From contig NZ_JAKMCP010000002.1 in NCBI RefSeq assembly GCF_022662105.1, forward strand, positions 558,001-622,000: a stretch of 64,000 nucleotides of DNA, given 5' to 3'. Position numbers and translations under genes: made by a program. Under the pieces are notes generated by a model that saw only the letters and a list, made by a program, of their open reading frames with translations, was not told the DNA's origin and made no database searches. Of the stretch, positions 36,131-44,427 are shown piece after piece (the stretch's first letter is position 1; every line of letters starts with the position of its first letter). This stretch comes from Aestuariivivens sediminis (GTDB taxonomy: Bacteria; Bacteroidota; Bacteroidia; Flavobacteriales; Flavobacteriaceae).

Positions 36131-37708
36131 ATGAAATTACAATTTTACATTTTATTATTATGTCTATTATTTATTAGTACGAATTGTAAGCAAAAACCTG
36201 AAACCAGCGCAAATGAACAGGGTGTAATGGTTGAAACTCCCCCTGACACAAAGAAACCAAATATCGTAATCATCTATCTTGACGATCTGGGATACGGCGA
36301 TTTGGGTTGTTATGGCGCTACGGCCTTAAAAACACCTCATATGGATGCCTTAGCCAATGGCGGTGTAAAATTCACCAATGGGTATGCTACTTCCGCAACC
36401 TGTACCCCCAGCCGATATGGCCTTCTAACAGGGGTCTATCCCTGGAAAAACAAACAGGCAAAAATCCTCCCCGGAACGGCGCCACTCATTATAGATACCA
36501 CTCAGTTAACCCTGCCTAAACTGCTTAAAAAACAGGGGTACCAGACCGGTATTGTGGGCAAATGGCATTTAGGCCTGGGAATTGGAGATGTGGATTGGAA
36601 TAAAACGGTTTCTCCCGGACCCAATCAGGTGGGCTTCGATTATTCGTATATCATGGCAGCGACCCAAGATCGTGTCCCCACCGTTTATATTGAGAATGGT
36701 CAGGTGGATGGTTTGGATCCTAATGACCCGATACAAGTGGATTATGAAACTAATTTTGAAGGAGAACCTACGGCCATAACCCACCCGGAACTCTTAACCA
36801 TGAAGTGGCATCACGGCCATAATAACAGCATTGTAAATGGCATCCCAAGGATTGGTTTTATGAAAGGCGGAGAGGCCGCCAAATGGCGCGATAGCGATAT
36901 GGCCGATCATTTCTTGAAAGGGGCGCAGGATTATGTGAAAAAACATAAAGACGAACCCTTCTTTTTGTACTACGCCATGCAACAACCCCATGTCCCCAGA
37001 ACCCCACATCCCAGATTTGTTGGATCCTCCGGTTTAGGACCAAGAGGCGACGTGATCGTAGAAGCCGATTGGGTGGTTGGCGAATTTGTAAAAACACTGG
37101 AACAAGAAGGTATTCTAGAAAACACGCTTATCATTCTCTCCAGTGACAATGGTCCCGTATTAAACGATGGCTATTACGATGATGCCGTTGAAAAACTAGG
37201 AGAACATGACCCAAATGGTGGTTTGAGAGGCGGTAAATACAGTCTGTTTGAAGCCGGAACCAGGGTCCCCTTTATCACCTATTACAAAGGCACAATCAAA
37301 CCAAAGGTATCCGATGCTCTGGTTTGTCAATTGGATGTATTGGCTTCCATTGCACATTTAATTGGGGCCGAAGAAATAGCCTCTGACAGTCAAAATTTAT
37401 TAAACACTTTTTTTGGGCAAAGTGATGAAGGTCGAGAGGACCTTATTATTGAGGCCACCACGAGAACCGCCTTAAGGTCCGGTGACTGGTTAATGATTCC
37501 TCCATATGAAGGGAAGGCTTTTGAAGAACAGGTGGGGATTGAGACAGGGAATTCGGATGCATATCAATTATACAATTTGAAAAACGATATGGGCCAAAAG
37601 TATAATCTGGCCGCATCCAATACTAAAATACTCGAAGATCTCATTACTAAATTTGAAAGGGTTCGAGGAAAAGATTACAACACCATTGAGCAGCTCGAAT
37701 TGAAATAG
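36131..37708 (+). CDS. S1-family sulfatase lipoprotein
   Basis: 525 aa. Lipoprotein signal (LCLLFISTNCKQKPETS) then the sulfatase fold. PNIVIIYLDDLGYGDLGCYG provides metal ligands. ATCTPSRYGLLTGVYPW holds the C-x-P-x-R motif with Cys91 as the formylglycine precursor. GYQTGIVGKWHLGLG and IILSSDNGPVLNDGYYDD supply further active-site residues. HGHNNSIVNGIPRIGFMKGGEAAKWRDSDMADHF is an insertion typical of arylsulfatase-A-like carbohydrate sulfatases. Probably anchored to the outer membrane. The gene stands 136 bp beyond the strong terminator, so it either has its own promoter or depends on read-through. The substrate position of the sulfate is unknown. Confidence 0.9.
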   Translation: MKLQFYILLLCLLFISTNCKQKPETSANEQGVMVETPPDTKKPNIVIIYLDDLGYGDLGCYGATALKTPHMDALANGGVKFTNGYATSATCTPSRYGLLTGVYPWKNKQAKILPGTAPLIIDTTQLTLPKLLKKQGYQTGIVGKWHLGLGIGDVDWNKTVSPGPNQVGFDYSYIMAATQDRVPTVYIENGQVDGLDPNDPIQVDYETNFEGEPTAITHPELLTMKWHHGHNNSIVNGIPRIGFMKGGEAAKWRDSDMADHFLKGAQDYVKKHKDEPFFLYYAMQQPHVPRTPHPRFVGSSGLGPRGDVIVEADWVVGEFVKTLEQEGILENTLIILSSDNGPVLNDGYYDDAVEKLGEHDPNGGLRGGKYSLFEAGTRVPFITYYKGTIKPKVSDALVCQLDVLASIAHLIGAEEIASDSQNLLNTFFGQSDEGREDLIIEATTRTALRSGDWLMIPPYEGKAFEEQVGIETGNSDAYQLYNLKNDMGQKYNLAASNTKILEDLITKFERVRGKDYNTIEQLELK

Positions 37709-37781
37709 ACTAAATTATCTAAACGGAACCATTCCTTTTTTTCAAGATTAAATACGTGATATCCCTTAAATATCATGTAAA

Positions 37782-37809
37782 TGTTACATTTTAATATGTT
37801 TTGGTTACG
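37782..37809 (+). promoter_or_regulatory. Putative HTCS operator, site 3 (TGTTACA-N14-GGTTACG)
   Basis: TGTTACA at 37782-37788 and GGTTACG at 37803-37809, again 21 bp apart; the second half matches 5 of 7 positions. It lies 155 bp upstream of the GH110-like gene and 74 bp after the sulfatase stop. The weaker half-site may give graded activation. Confidence 0.55.
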
Positions 37810-37839
37810 TGAAATAAGGACTCATAATTCAATGAATTA

Positions 37840-37847
37840 TAAATTTG
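37840..37847 (+). promoter_or_regulatory. -7 box (TAAATTTG) for the GH110-like/sulfatase pair
   Basis: Exact TAnnTTTG match beginning 30 nt after operator site 3, the same distance as at site 1. Implies transcription starting near 37854 and a leader of about 110 nt. Confidence 0.55.
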
Positions 37848-37963
37848 AATGTTGAACAGTAAATCCCTAATTACAAAAAAGGATACTCCTGTAATGGAGT
37901 CTAGTTTATCCAGATATTGTATGGTATTATAAACTACTTCTTAACTAAAAAAAAATTAAAACA

Positions 37964-39724
37964 TTGATAAAGTCTTACGCTGTTATTATTTCATTATTCT
38001 TTATCTGTTCTTATTCTCAAGCACAATACCAGTTCACCCTGCCCGATAACTTCAGAACCGAAAGAAACCTGCCTCTGGTTGATATGCCTGCCGTGATCAT
38101 GGTAAATCTCGCAGAATTTGGCGGTTTTCCCAATGATGGCAAAGATGATGGTCCTGCGATCACCAAAGCTTTAAATTTCTGTAAGAAAGTATCGAAGAAC
38201 GGAACCGGTTCTAAATTGGTATTTAAAAAGGGAACCTACAATTTGTTTACAAACGACAACAAGTCCCATTTGATAGAACTCAGAGATGCCAATCAGATCC
38301 TGATTGAAGGTAACGGTGCGGAAATCATCATCCATGACCCGCTCAAAGGGTTTCTTTCTGTTTTTAAAAGCAAGAATATCATCGTAAAGGATCTGTTTAT
38401 TGACTACGACCCGCTGCCTTTCACACAGGGCAAAATTGTTGCTGTTGATTTGAAGAACAGAAGCTTCGATCTGGAGATAGACAACGGATTCCCAACCTTA
38501 GGCCACGACATGTTTCAACAGGCTACACGCGTATGGGGCATGGTCATGGATCGCAATATTCCCGGAAAGCTCAAGGACGGCGCGCCCAATCTCTACGCAT
38601 CGAAAGAATTTGAGGAATTGTCGCCTCGTGTTTTCCGAATCAAAATCAATGCACTGCCTTTGTTAAAACATTTAGAGGTTGGCGACCCATATGTCCACCT
38701 GGCACGCACCAATGGGAGACCTATTTTTATGTCTCAAGTGAGTAAGAACATCACCTATTTAAATATTACCAACTATTCAAGTCCGGGAGGAAGTTATGGC
38801 GCACACAGTATGGAGGAATGGAACATTATAGACTGTAAGCTGCAACTTAAGGAAGGCCGAATACACAGTGCCAATGCCGATTGTGTACATGCCAATGGCG
38901 GTAAATTTGGTCCATGGATCGAGAATTGTCTTTTTGAAGGCTATAGCGACGATGCCATCAACTTAAAATCGACCAAGAGACATATTTTAAAACAAATGTC
39001 ACCTACCAGGTTGGTTGTAAAATACCATACGGCAAAAGGGGACATCATTAGAATCTACAATCCCAGAGAAGGAAAGTTTCTCGGCACATACGAGGTGGTA
39101 GAAAATAAGTATTTGGGGAATAACAGGATGCAAATCACATTGGATAAGCCGCTGGAGGAAAAATTACGAGTGGGCGAGACAAAAAAGGACGATATTGCCT
39201 ATTTGGATTCGCAGTCCAACGAATCCTTTGTTATAAGAAACAATACCTTTAGAAACGCAAGACGATATGGTATTTTATTACAAAGTGCTTACGGGATCAT
39301 TGAGCGTAATGTCTTTAAAAACCTGAGCCAATGTGCTATTTCTATGAACAATGGTGTCGATTGGGGTGAAGGTTTTGTCTCTCACAATATAACGATTGAT
39401 AGAAATATTTTTGACAATTGTGGCTATGACGACACCTTTTTTAAAGATTACAATGCGGCCGCTATACGATTACGTGTTACCAAGTTAAAAAATCCGGAGG
39501 CCAAAGGAAAATGGTCCGGGGTAGCTACAGCAAAATGGCAGGGATTAGAAAATATTTCCATCACCAATAATATCTTCCTGTATAATAAAAGAGCCTTATC
39601 TATTGAGTGTTCTGTGAATACGGTGGTGAGAGGAAACCAATTTATAAGAAATTCAAAAGACCTTTCTGAGGACCATGATATTCTGTTAGAAGACAATAAT
39701 ACCAACTTAGTTTTTGAGAACTAG
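37964..39724 (+). CDS. Divergent GH110-like right-handed beta-helix enzyme
   Basis: 586 aa, TTG start at 37964. The signal peptide MIKSYAVIISLFFICSYSQAQ begins exactly there and an in-frame stop lies just upstream, so no ATG alternative exists. AEFGGFPNDGKDDGPAITKALNFCKK is the usual entry of pectate-lyase-fold enzymes, and repeats such as ESFVIRNNTFRNARRYGILLQSAYGIIERNVFKN build the helix. ADCVHANGGKFGPWIENC ends in GYSDDAINLKS and places Asp306, Asp329 and Asp330 in the same D-x22-DD spacing as the two GH110 proteins, but NVHG is replaced by NLKS. Likely a glycosidase on a related alpha-galactosidic bond, perhaps with different linkage or endo action. Cotranscribed with the sulfatase downstream. 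Confidence 0.8.
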   Translation: MIKSYAVIISLFFICSYSQAQYQFTLPDNFRTERNLPLVDMPAVIMVNLAEFGGFPNDGKDDGPAITKALNFCKKVSKNGTGSKLVFKKGTYNLFTNDNKSHLIELRDANQILIEGNGAEIIIHDPLKGFLSVFKSKNIIVKDLFIDYDPLPFTQGKIVAVDLKNRSFDLEIDNGFPTLGHDMFQQATRVWGMVMDRNIPGKLKDGAPNLYASKEFEELSPRVFRIKINALPLLKHLEVGDPYVHLARTNGRPIFMSQVSKNITYLNITNYSSPGGSYGAHSMEEWNIIDCKLQLKEGRIHSANADCVHANGGKFGPWIENCLFEGYSDDAINLKSTKRHILKQMSPTRLVVKYHTAKGDIIRIYNPREGKFLGTYEVVENKYLGNNRMQITLDKPLEEKLRVGETKKDDIAYLDSQSNESFVIRNNTFRNARRYGILLQSAYGIIERNVFKNLSQCAISMNNGVDWGEGFVSHNITIDRNIFDNCGYDDTFFKDYNAAAIRLRVTKLKNPEAKGKWSGVATAKWQGLENISITNNIFLYNKRALSIECSVNTVVRGNQFIRNSKDLSEDHDILLEDNNTNLVFEN

Positions 39725-39816
39725 GGACAACGCTGACGATTGAGTGGATATATTAAAACAAAGGGATTCAAAATGAGAATAACCTCTTATTCCGGTAAAT
39801 ACTAATTTTATATTCT

Positions 39817-41403
39817 ATGAAAAAAATAATAGTTACACTTATAGCTCTTATAACATTTATAGTTGGAAGTATGTTATATGCTTGTCAGTTTAAAGAAACA
39901 GCACCTGTTAAAAAGCCAAATATTCTATTTTGCCTGGCAGATGATGCCACATGGAAGCATATGAGTGCTTACGGCACAGATTGGATTGCCACTCCCGCCT
40001 TCGATAAAGTCGCAGATCAAGGTTTATTATTTAGTAATGCATATACCCCTAACGCGAAATGTGGTCCTTCCCGATCCATCATCTTAACAGGAAGAAATAC
40101 ATGGCAACTTGAGGAAGCGGCTAATCACCTTGCATATTTCCCAACGAAGTTTAAAACCTATCATGAGGCCCTTTCAGAAAAAGGATACCACGTGGGTTAT
40201 ACGGGTAAAGGTTGGGCTCCAGGTACGGCTTTGAATGAAGATGGAAGTAAAAGAGAACTTCTTGTTAAAGCCTATAACAACAAGAAAACGGAACCGCCTA
40301 CAACCGGTATCTCAAATATTGATTACGTTGGAAATTTTAAAAGTTTCCTGAATCAGAAAACATCGGATGAACCCTTTTGTTTTTGGTATGGAGGACATGA
40401 ACCACATAGAAGCTATGAGTATGGTACCGGTGTTCGTCTTGGAAATAAAAGATTAGCACAATTGAATTCCGTTTTTCCTTATTGGCCCCAATCCGATGTG
40501 GTAAAAAATGATGTCTTGGATTATGCTTATGAGTTAGAGTACTTTGACAAACAGCTCGGAGGCATGCTTGCAATTTTAGAGGAGCGAGGGGAATTGGAAA
40601 ATACCATTATCGTGGTTACTTCCGATAACGGCATGCCGTTTCCAAGAGTTAAAGGATTAAGTTATGAGCATTCAAATCATTTGCCCTTAGCTATTATGTG
40701 GAAAAATGGGATTAAAAATCCGGGGAGAACCATAGAAGATTACGTAAGTTTTATAGATTTTGCAGCCACATTTTTAGATATAACAGGATATGATGCCAAG
40801 GCGTTAGGCATGCATCCTATTCAGGGCAAAAGTTTAAAACCTATTTTCAATTCTGATAAAGAGGATGTCATAGAACCAGAGCAGGATTATACGCTTTTGG
40901 GGCAAGAAAGACATGATGTTGGCAGACCTAATGATGTCGGTTATCCCATTAGGGGAATTGTTAAAGACGGATTTCTCTACTTAATCAATTACGAAAATGA
41001 TCGATGGCCGGCAGGAAATCCGGAAACAGGATATACCAATACAGATGGGAGTCCTACAAAAACGGAGATACTGGAACTCAACAGAAGCGGTATAAACCAT
41101 GAGTATTGGAAATTAAATTTCGGGAAACACACCAAAGAAGAATTATATCGCGTGAGCACTGATGAGAATTGTCTATATAATTTAGCAGAAAATGAAGAAC
41201 TTCAAAATATTAAAGGAGAATTAAAACATATTTTAGAGTCTGAGTTAAAAACCCAACAAGATCCTAGAATATTTGGAAATGGTGCTGTTTTCGACCAATA
41301 CCCTCCGGACAGAAATGCACACTTTTATGAACGTTATATGAATGGAGAAGATGTAAAAGCAGGATGGATTAATGATTCCGATTTCGAAAAGAAAATGAAC
41401 TGA
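39817..41403 (+). CDS. S1-family sulfatase (CGPSR type)
   Basis: 528 aa with an N-terminal hydrophobic signal reaching a Cys (LITFIVGSMLYACQFKE), so probably a lipoprotein. KPNILFCLADDATWKHMSAYG carries metal-binding Asp residues, and AKCGPSRSIILTGRNTWQLEEAANH contains C-x-P-x-R with Cys82. GYTGKGWAPG replaces the common GKWHLG of the other two sulfatases, and VVTSDNGMPFPRVKG completes the site. The block CGPSRS..TGRN.WQLEEAANH resembles N-sulfoglucosamine sulfohydrolase-like members of S1, a group also found in marine glycan PULs. It is therefore from a different subfamily than its two neighbours and should take a different sulfate. Encoded 92 bp after the GH110-like gene. Confidence 0.9.
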   Translation: MKKIIVTLIALITFIVGSMLYACQFKETAPVKKPNILFCLADDATWKHMSAYGTDWIATPAFDKVADQGLLFSNAYTPNAKCGPSRSIILTGRNTWQLEEAANHLAYFPTKFKTYHEALSEKGYHVGYTGKGWAPGTALNEDGSKRELLVKAYNNKKTEPPTTGISNIDYVGNFKSFLNQKTSDEPFCFWYGGHEPHRSYEYGTGVRLGNKRLAQLNSVFPYWPQSDVVKNDVLDYAYELEYFDKQLGGMLAILEERGELENTIIVVTSDNGMPFPRVKGLSYEHSNHLPLAIMWKNGIKNPGRTIEDYVSFIDFAATFLDITGYDAKALGMHPIQGKSLKPIFNSDKEDVIEPEQDYTLLGQERHDVGRPNDVGYPIRGIVKDGFLYLINYENDRWPAGNPETGYTNTDGSPTKTEILELNRSGINHEYWKLNFGKHTKEELYRVSTDENCLYNLAENEELQNIKGELKHILESELKTQQDPRIFGNGAVFDQYPPDRNAHFYERYMNGEDVKAGWINDSDFEKKMN

Positions 41404-41680
41404 GTTTTTCTTAACATTCATTAACCATCAATAATAAGCAGATAAACCTTAACCATAAGATTGATAACAAAATAAGTTAATAGGTATTTTTTAAATGCCC
41501 AAAACTTCCATTTGTAATTATGCATTAAGAGGAAACCATCTATTAAGAAATCTGCTTATGGTCCTTTATCGGGTTTAGGTATTGATATGGAGTAATGGGT
41601 CAATGCGCAGGTTAACAAGCATGGATGCCCATTTTTTTGTCATTGGTTATTCATATGTTTCAAACCCCCTAAGACGGCAT
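41404..41680. other. Convergent gap between sulfatase and EEP 2
   Basis: 277 bp with no gene or convincing hairpin. It marks the right end of the rightward PUL transcription. Confidence 0.4.
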
Positions 41681-42478
41681 CTATAGTTTTAACTTCAAAA
41701 CACGCAATACAGGCCTGTGATCCGAAGCTATAGGTTCATCAATAACTTTGGCCTCCAGAACCTCCCACCTATTGGTGGGTCTGCATAAAATGTAATCAAT
41801 TTTTACCACAGGTTCTATCGCCGGATAGGTGGGTGCTGGCTCCATGAATGTAGGTAGCCATTCCTTATATAAAATTTGCATGGGATGGTCATCCGGCTGT
41901 GCATTAAAATCGCCGGCTAAAATGGTAGGGACTTCGGAGGCGCGAAAAATTTCATTTAATCTATTGGCCTGATTAATTCTATCTGTATCATCTGTGGTAT
42001 GATCCAGATGGGTCCCTACAAAACGAATTGTATCTCCACATTTTAAAACAATGCAAGCCTCTAAAGCCACTCGGGATTCCTTGCCTTCACGTGCTGGAAG
42101 CTCGTGTTTCTTAGTACTAATAAAGGAATACTTTGACAATAAACCTTCACCATATTCTCCACCATCAAATACCATAGCCCTACCAAATAAAGGGGCCATC
42201 TTTGTACGTTGCCCCAATTCGGTCACTAAGTCGTAATTCTGAGCTCGAGTAGTTTTAAAATCCACTTCCTGTAAAGCCACTAGATCCGGCTCGGTATCAG
42301 CAATTACTTTAGCTAACAAATCTAAATCGAACGGTTTGTCGGCAGCTACTGTTTCACCGTGATAAATATTATAGGATAGCACTCTAATAACATGAGCAGC
42401 CTCTGCATGACCCTGGCCCAATAGATACATATTGTTAAAGATCAAAACAGAAACCAAAACCAGATAATGTTTATTCAT
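41681..42478 (-). CDS. Secreted endonuclease/exonuclease/phosphatase-fold protein (EEP 2)
   Basis: 265 aa with a signal peptide ending around LLGQG. All EEP motifs are present: LSYNIYHGE, DLVALQEVD, FVGTHLDHTTDD, ILAGDFNAQPDD, KIDYILCRP and IASDHRPVLRVL. It is a predicted Mg2+-dependent phosphoesterase acting in the periplasm. It is distinct from EEP 1 at 8.7 kb, which is a lipoprotein with a different spacing of motifs, yet both lie next to glycan-degradation genes. It may remove phosphate from substrate or scavenge phosphate; the link to the PUL is positional only. Confidence 0.85.
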   Translation of the reverse strand: MNKHYLVLVSVLIFNNMYLLGQGHAEAAHVIRVLSYNIYHGETVAADKPFDLDLLAKVIADTEPDLVALQEVDFKTTRAQNYDLVTELGQRTKMAPLFGRAMVFDGGEYGEGLLSKYSFISTKKHELPAREGKESRVALEACIVLKCGDTIRFVGTHLDHTTDDTDRINQANRLNEIFRASEVPTILAGDFNAQPDDHPMQILYKEWLPTFMEPAPTYPAIEPVVKIDYILCRPTNRWEVLEAKVIDEPIASDHRPVLRVLKLKL

Positions 42479-42932
42479 TTTATAAAATATAATATATTAT
42501 TGTTCGCTCAGGGACCTGTCCAGGGCATTCATTTAAACCCATTTAATAGGTCTTTAACCCTTCCAAGGGGTTCTTGAAAATACTGATACTATGAACAAAT
42601 GTAATTATAATCGAGTTAAAGTATAAAATAATGCGGATCAACTTAGGGATGTACATTACGGTATTGTTTATTTTAGTTTCCCCTAGGTAATCACTAACAG
42701 TCCCTTTTAGTTTTTTCATTAGCGCATTTGTGACGGTTTCATCTGTTAGTATGTATTTTACATTATCGGGGAGATGGACTTACTCATATAAAAATTATTT
42801 CATTTTTCATAAGTTCTCGTGAACCTTCCATAGGTTTCGGCTATGAACACATCCGTTGGAATCATGATTTGCCAAAGCTCATTTCAAATGAAAAAATTCA
42901 TGTACTTTTGTACAACTTAATATTGATACCTT
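42479..42932. other. Intergenic boundary between PUL block and housekeeping genes
   Basis: 454 bp with no gene. The only element recognised is the -7 box in front of yicC. It separates accessory glycan genes from a conserved core cluster. Confidence 0.5.
42903..42910 (+). promoter_or_regulatory. -7 box (TACTTTTG) for the yicC-gmk-nadD operon
   Basis: Exact TAnnTTTG, 22 bp before the yicC ATG, giving a short leader of about 15 nt. I found no well-placed upstream TTTG. Confidence 0.5.
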
Positions 42933-43790
42933 ATGATACATTCAATGACAGGTTATGGGAAATCTGTATTGCAATTACCAACAAAAAAAATAACCATTGA
43001 ACTTAAATCACTCAATAGTAAAAACCTCGACCTGAACTCAAGAATGCCGTCCATTTATAGAGAAAAAGAGCTGACCATCAGGAAATTGCTTGCTAATACT
43101 TTGGTACGCGGTAAAATAGATTTTTCCATTTATGTTGAAACGACTGCCGAAGATACCTCCACTCAAATAAACACCCCCGTAGTAAAACAATACATGCAGC
43201 AATTAAAGCAAGTGGTTGATGCAGATGATACCGAGTTACTTAAAATGGCCGTTCGTTTTCCGGATGCCCTTAATACGGTTCGTGAGGAAATTGACGAAAC
43301 GGAATGGAAACGTATTGAAGGCGAAATAAAAAAGGCTATAGACGATTTGAGTAATCATCGATTGGATGAAGGCAAAGTTTTGGAAGTTGATTTTAGAAGC
43401 AGGGTTAGTAACATTAGTGCTATTCTAAAGGAAGTCATTAAAATGGATCCCGAACGTGTCGAGGGGGTGAGAGAACGACTTAGTAAAGGGGTTGAAGAGT
43501 TAAAGGAAAAGTTTGATGAAAACCGCTTTGAACAGGAACTAATTTTTTACATAGAAAAACTGGACATCACCGAAGAAAAAGTACGGCTAAAAAACCACTT
43601 AGACTATTTTATTGAATGTTTAAACTCGAAAGAGTCTAATGGTAAAAAACTCGGTTTTATTAGTCAGGAAATGGGTCGGGAAATCAACACCATAGGTTCT
43701 AAAAGTAATTATGCTCCTATGCAGCAGCTTGTAGTACAAATGAAGGACGAGCTCGAAAAAATAAAAGAGCAACTCCTGAATGTACTGTAA
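42933..43790 (+). CDS. yicC: YicC family endoribonuclease
   Basis: 285 aa, full length for the family. It opens with the signature MIHSMTGYGKS, followed by IELKSLNSKNLDLNSRMPS, and ends with the DUF1732 region KKLGFISQEMGREINTIGSKSNYAPMQQLVVQMKDELEKIKEQLLNV. YicC proteins are hexameric metal-dependent endoribonucleases acting on small RNAs in the cytoplasm. It is first of a three-gene operon with gmk (39 bp) and nadD (10 bp), a gene order common in Bacteroidota. Confidence 0.95.
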   Translation: MIHSMTGYGKSVLQLPTKKITIELKSLNSKNLDLNSRMPSIYREKELTIRKLLANTLVRGKIDFSIYVETTAEDTSTQINTPVVKQYMQQLKQVVDADDTELLKMAVRFPDALNTVREEIDETEWKRIEGEIKKAIDDLSNHRLDEGKVLEVDFRSRVSNISAILKEVIKMDPERVEGVRERLSKGVEELKEKFDENRFEQELIFYIEKLDITEEKVRLKNHLDYFIECLNSKESNGKKLGFISQEMGREINTIGSKSNYAPMQQLVVQMKDELEKIKEQLLNVL

Positions 43791-43829
43791 AAGCTCCTTG
43801 TTCTATAATCCCTAAAACCAGCAAGATTA

Positions 43830-44417
43830 GTGACACATAATAATTCTAAAACAGGTAAACTCATTGTCTTTTCAGCACCTTCAGGCTCCGGAAAAACAAC
43901 CATTGTTCGACATCTTTTGGGAATACCCCAATTAAATTTGGAATTTTCCATATCGGCTACCTCCCGTGCAAAGCGTGGGAACGAAATAGACGGTAAGGAT
44001 TATTACTTCTTATCGGCCAAGGATTTTAAAACCAAAATAAAGAATGACGAGTTCCTCGAATGGGAAGAAGTCTATCGTGATAATTTTTATGGCACCTTAA
44101 AAAGTGAAGTGGAACGCATTTGGGCAAATGGCAAACATGTTATTTTTGATATAGACGTATCTGGAGGCCTAAGAATTAAACGCAAATTTCCAGAACAAAC
44201 CATAGCTGTATTTGTAAAACCCCCAAGTATTGACGAACTTAAAATACGTTTAAAAAAACGTAAAACCGAAAGCGAAGACCGAATAAATATGCGTGTTGCT
44301 AAGGCCTCCGCAGAATTGGCAACAGCTCCGCTATTTGATGTCATTATAAAAAACGATAATTTAGAAACGGCCCTTAAAGAAGCGGAGGCAATTGTTGGCG
44401 ACTTTGTGAATTCTTAA
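43830..44417 (+). CDS. gmk: Guanylate kinase
   Basis: 195 aa with a GTG start. KLIVFSAPSGSGKTTIVRHLL is the P-loop. SATSRAKRGNEIDGKDYYF forms the GMP-binding region, FLEWEEVYRDNFYGT follows, and AVFVKPPSIDELKIRLKKRKTESEDRINMR makes the lid. It phosphorylates GMP to GDP with ATP, an essential step in guanine nucleotide synthesis. The GTG start is favoured because it lies 9 residues ahead of the conserved first strand and no ATG exists nearby. It sits between yicC and nadD. Confidence 0.96.
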   Translation: MTHNNSKTGKLIVFSAPSGSGKTTIVRHLLGIPQLNLEFSISATSRAKRGNEIDGKDYYFLSAKDFKTKIKNDEFLEWEEVYRDNFYGTLKSEVERIWANGKHVIFDIDVSGGLRIKRKFPEQTIAVFVKPPSIDELKIRLKKRKTESEDRINMRVAKASAELATAPLFDVIIKNDNLETALKEAEAIVGDFVNS

Positions 44418-44427
44418 TTCTATCTTT

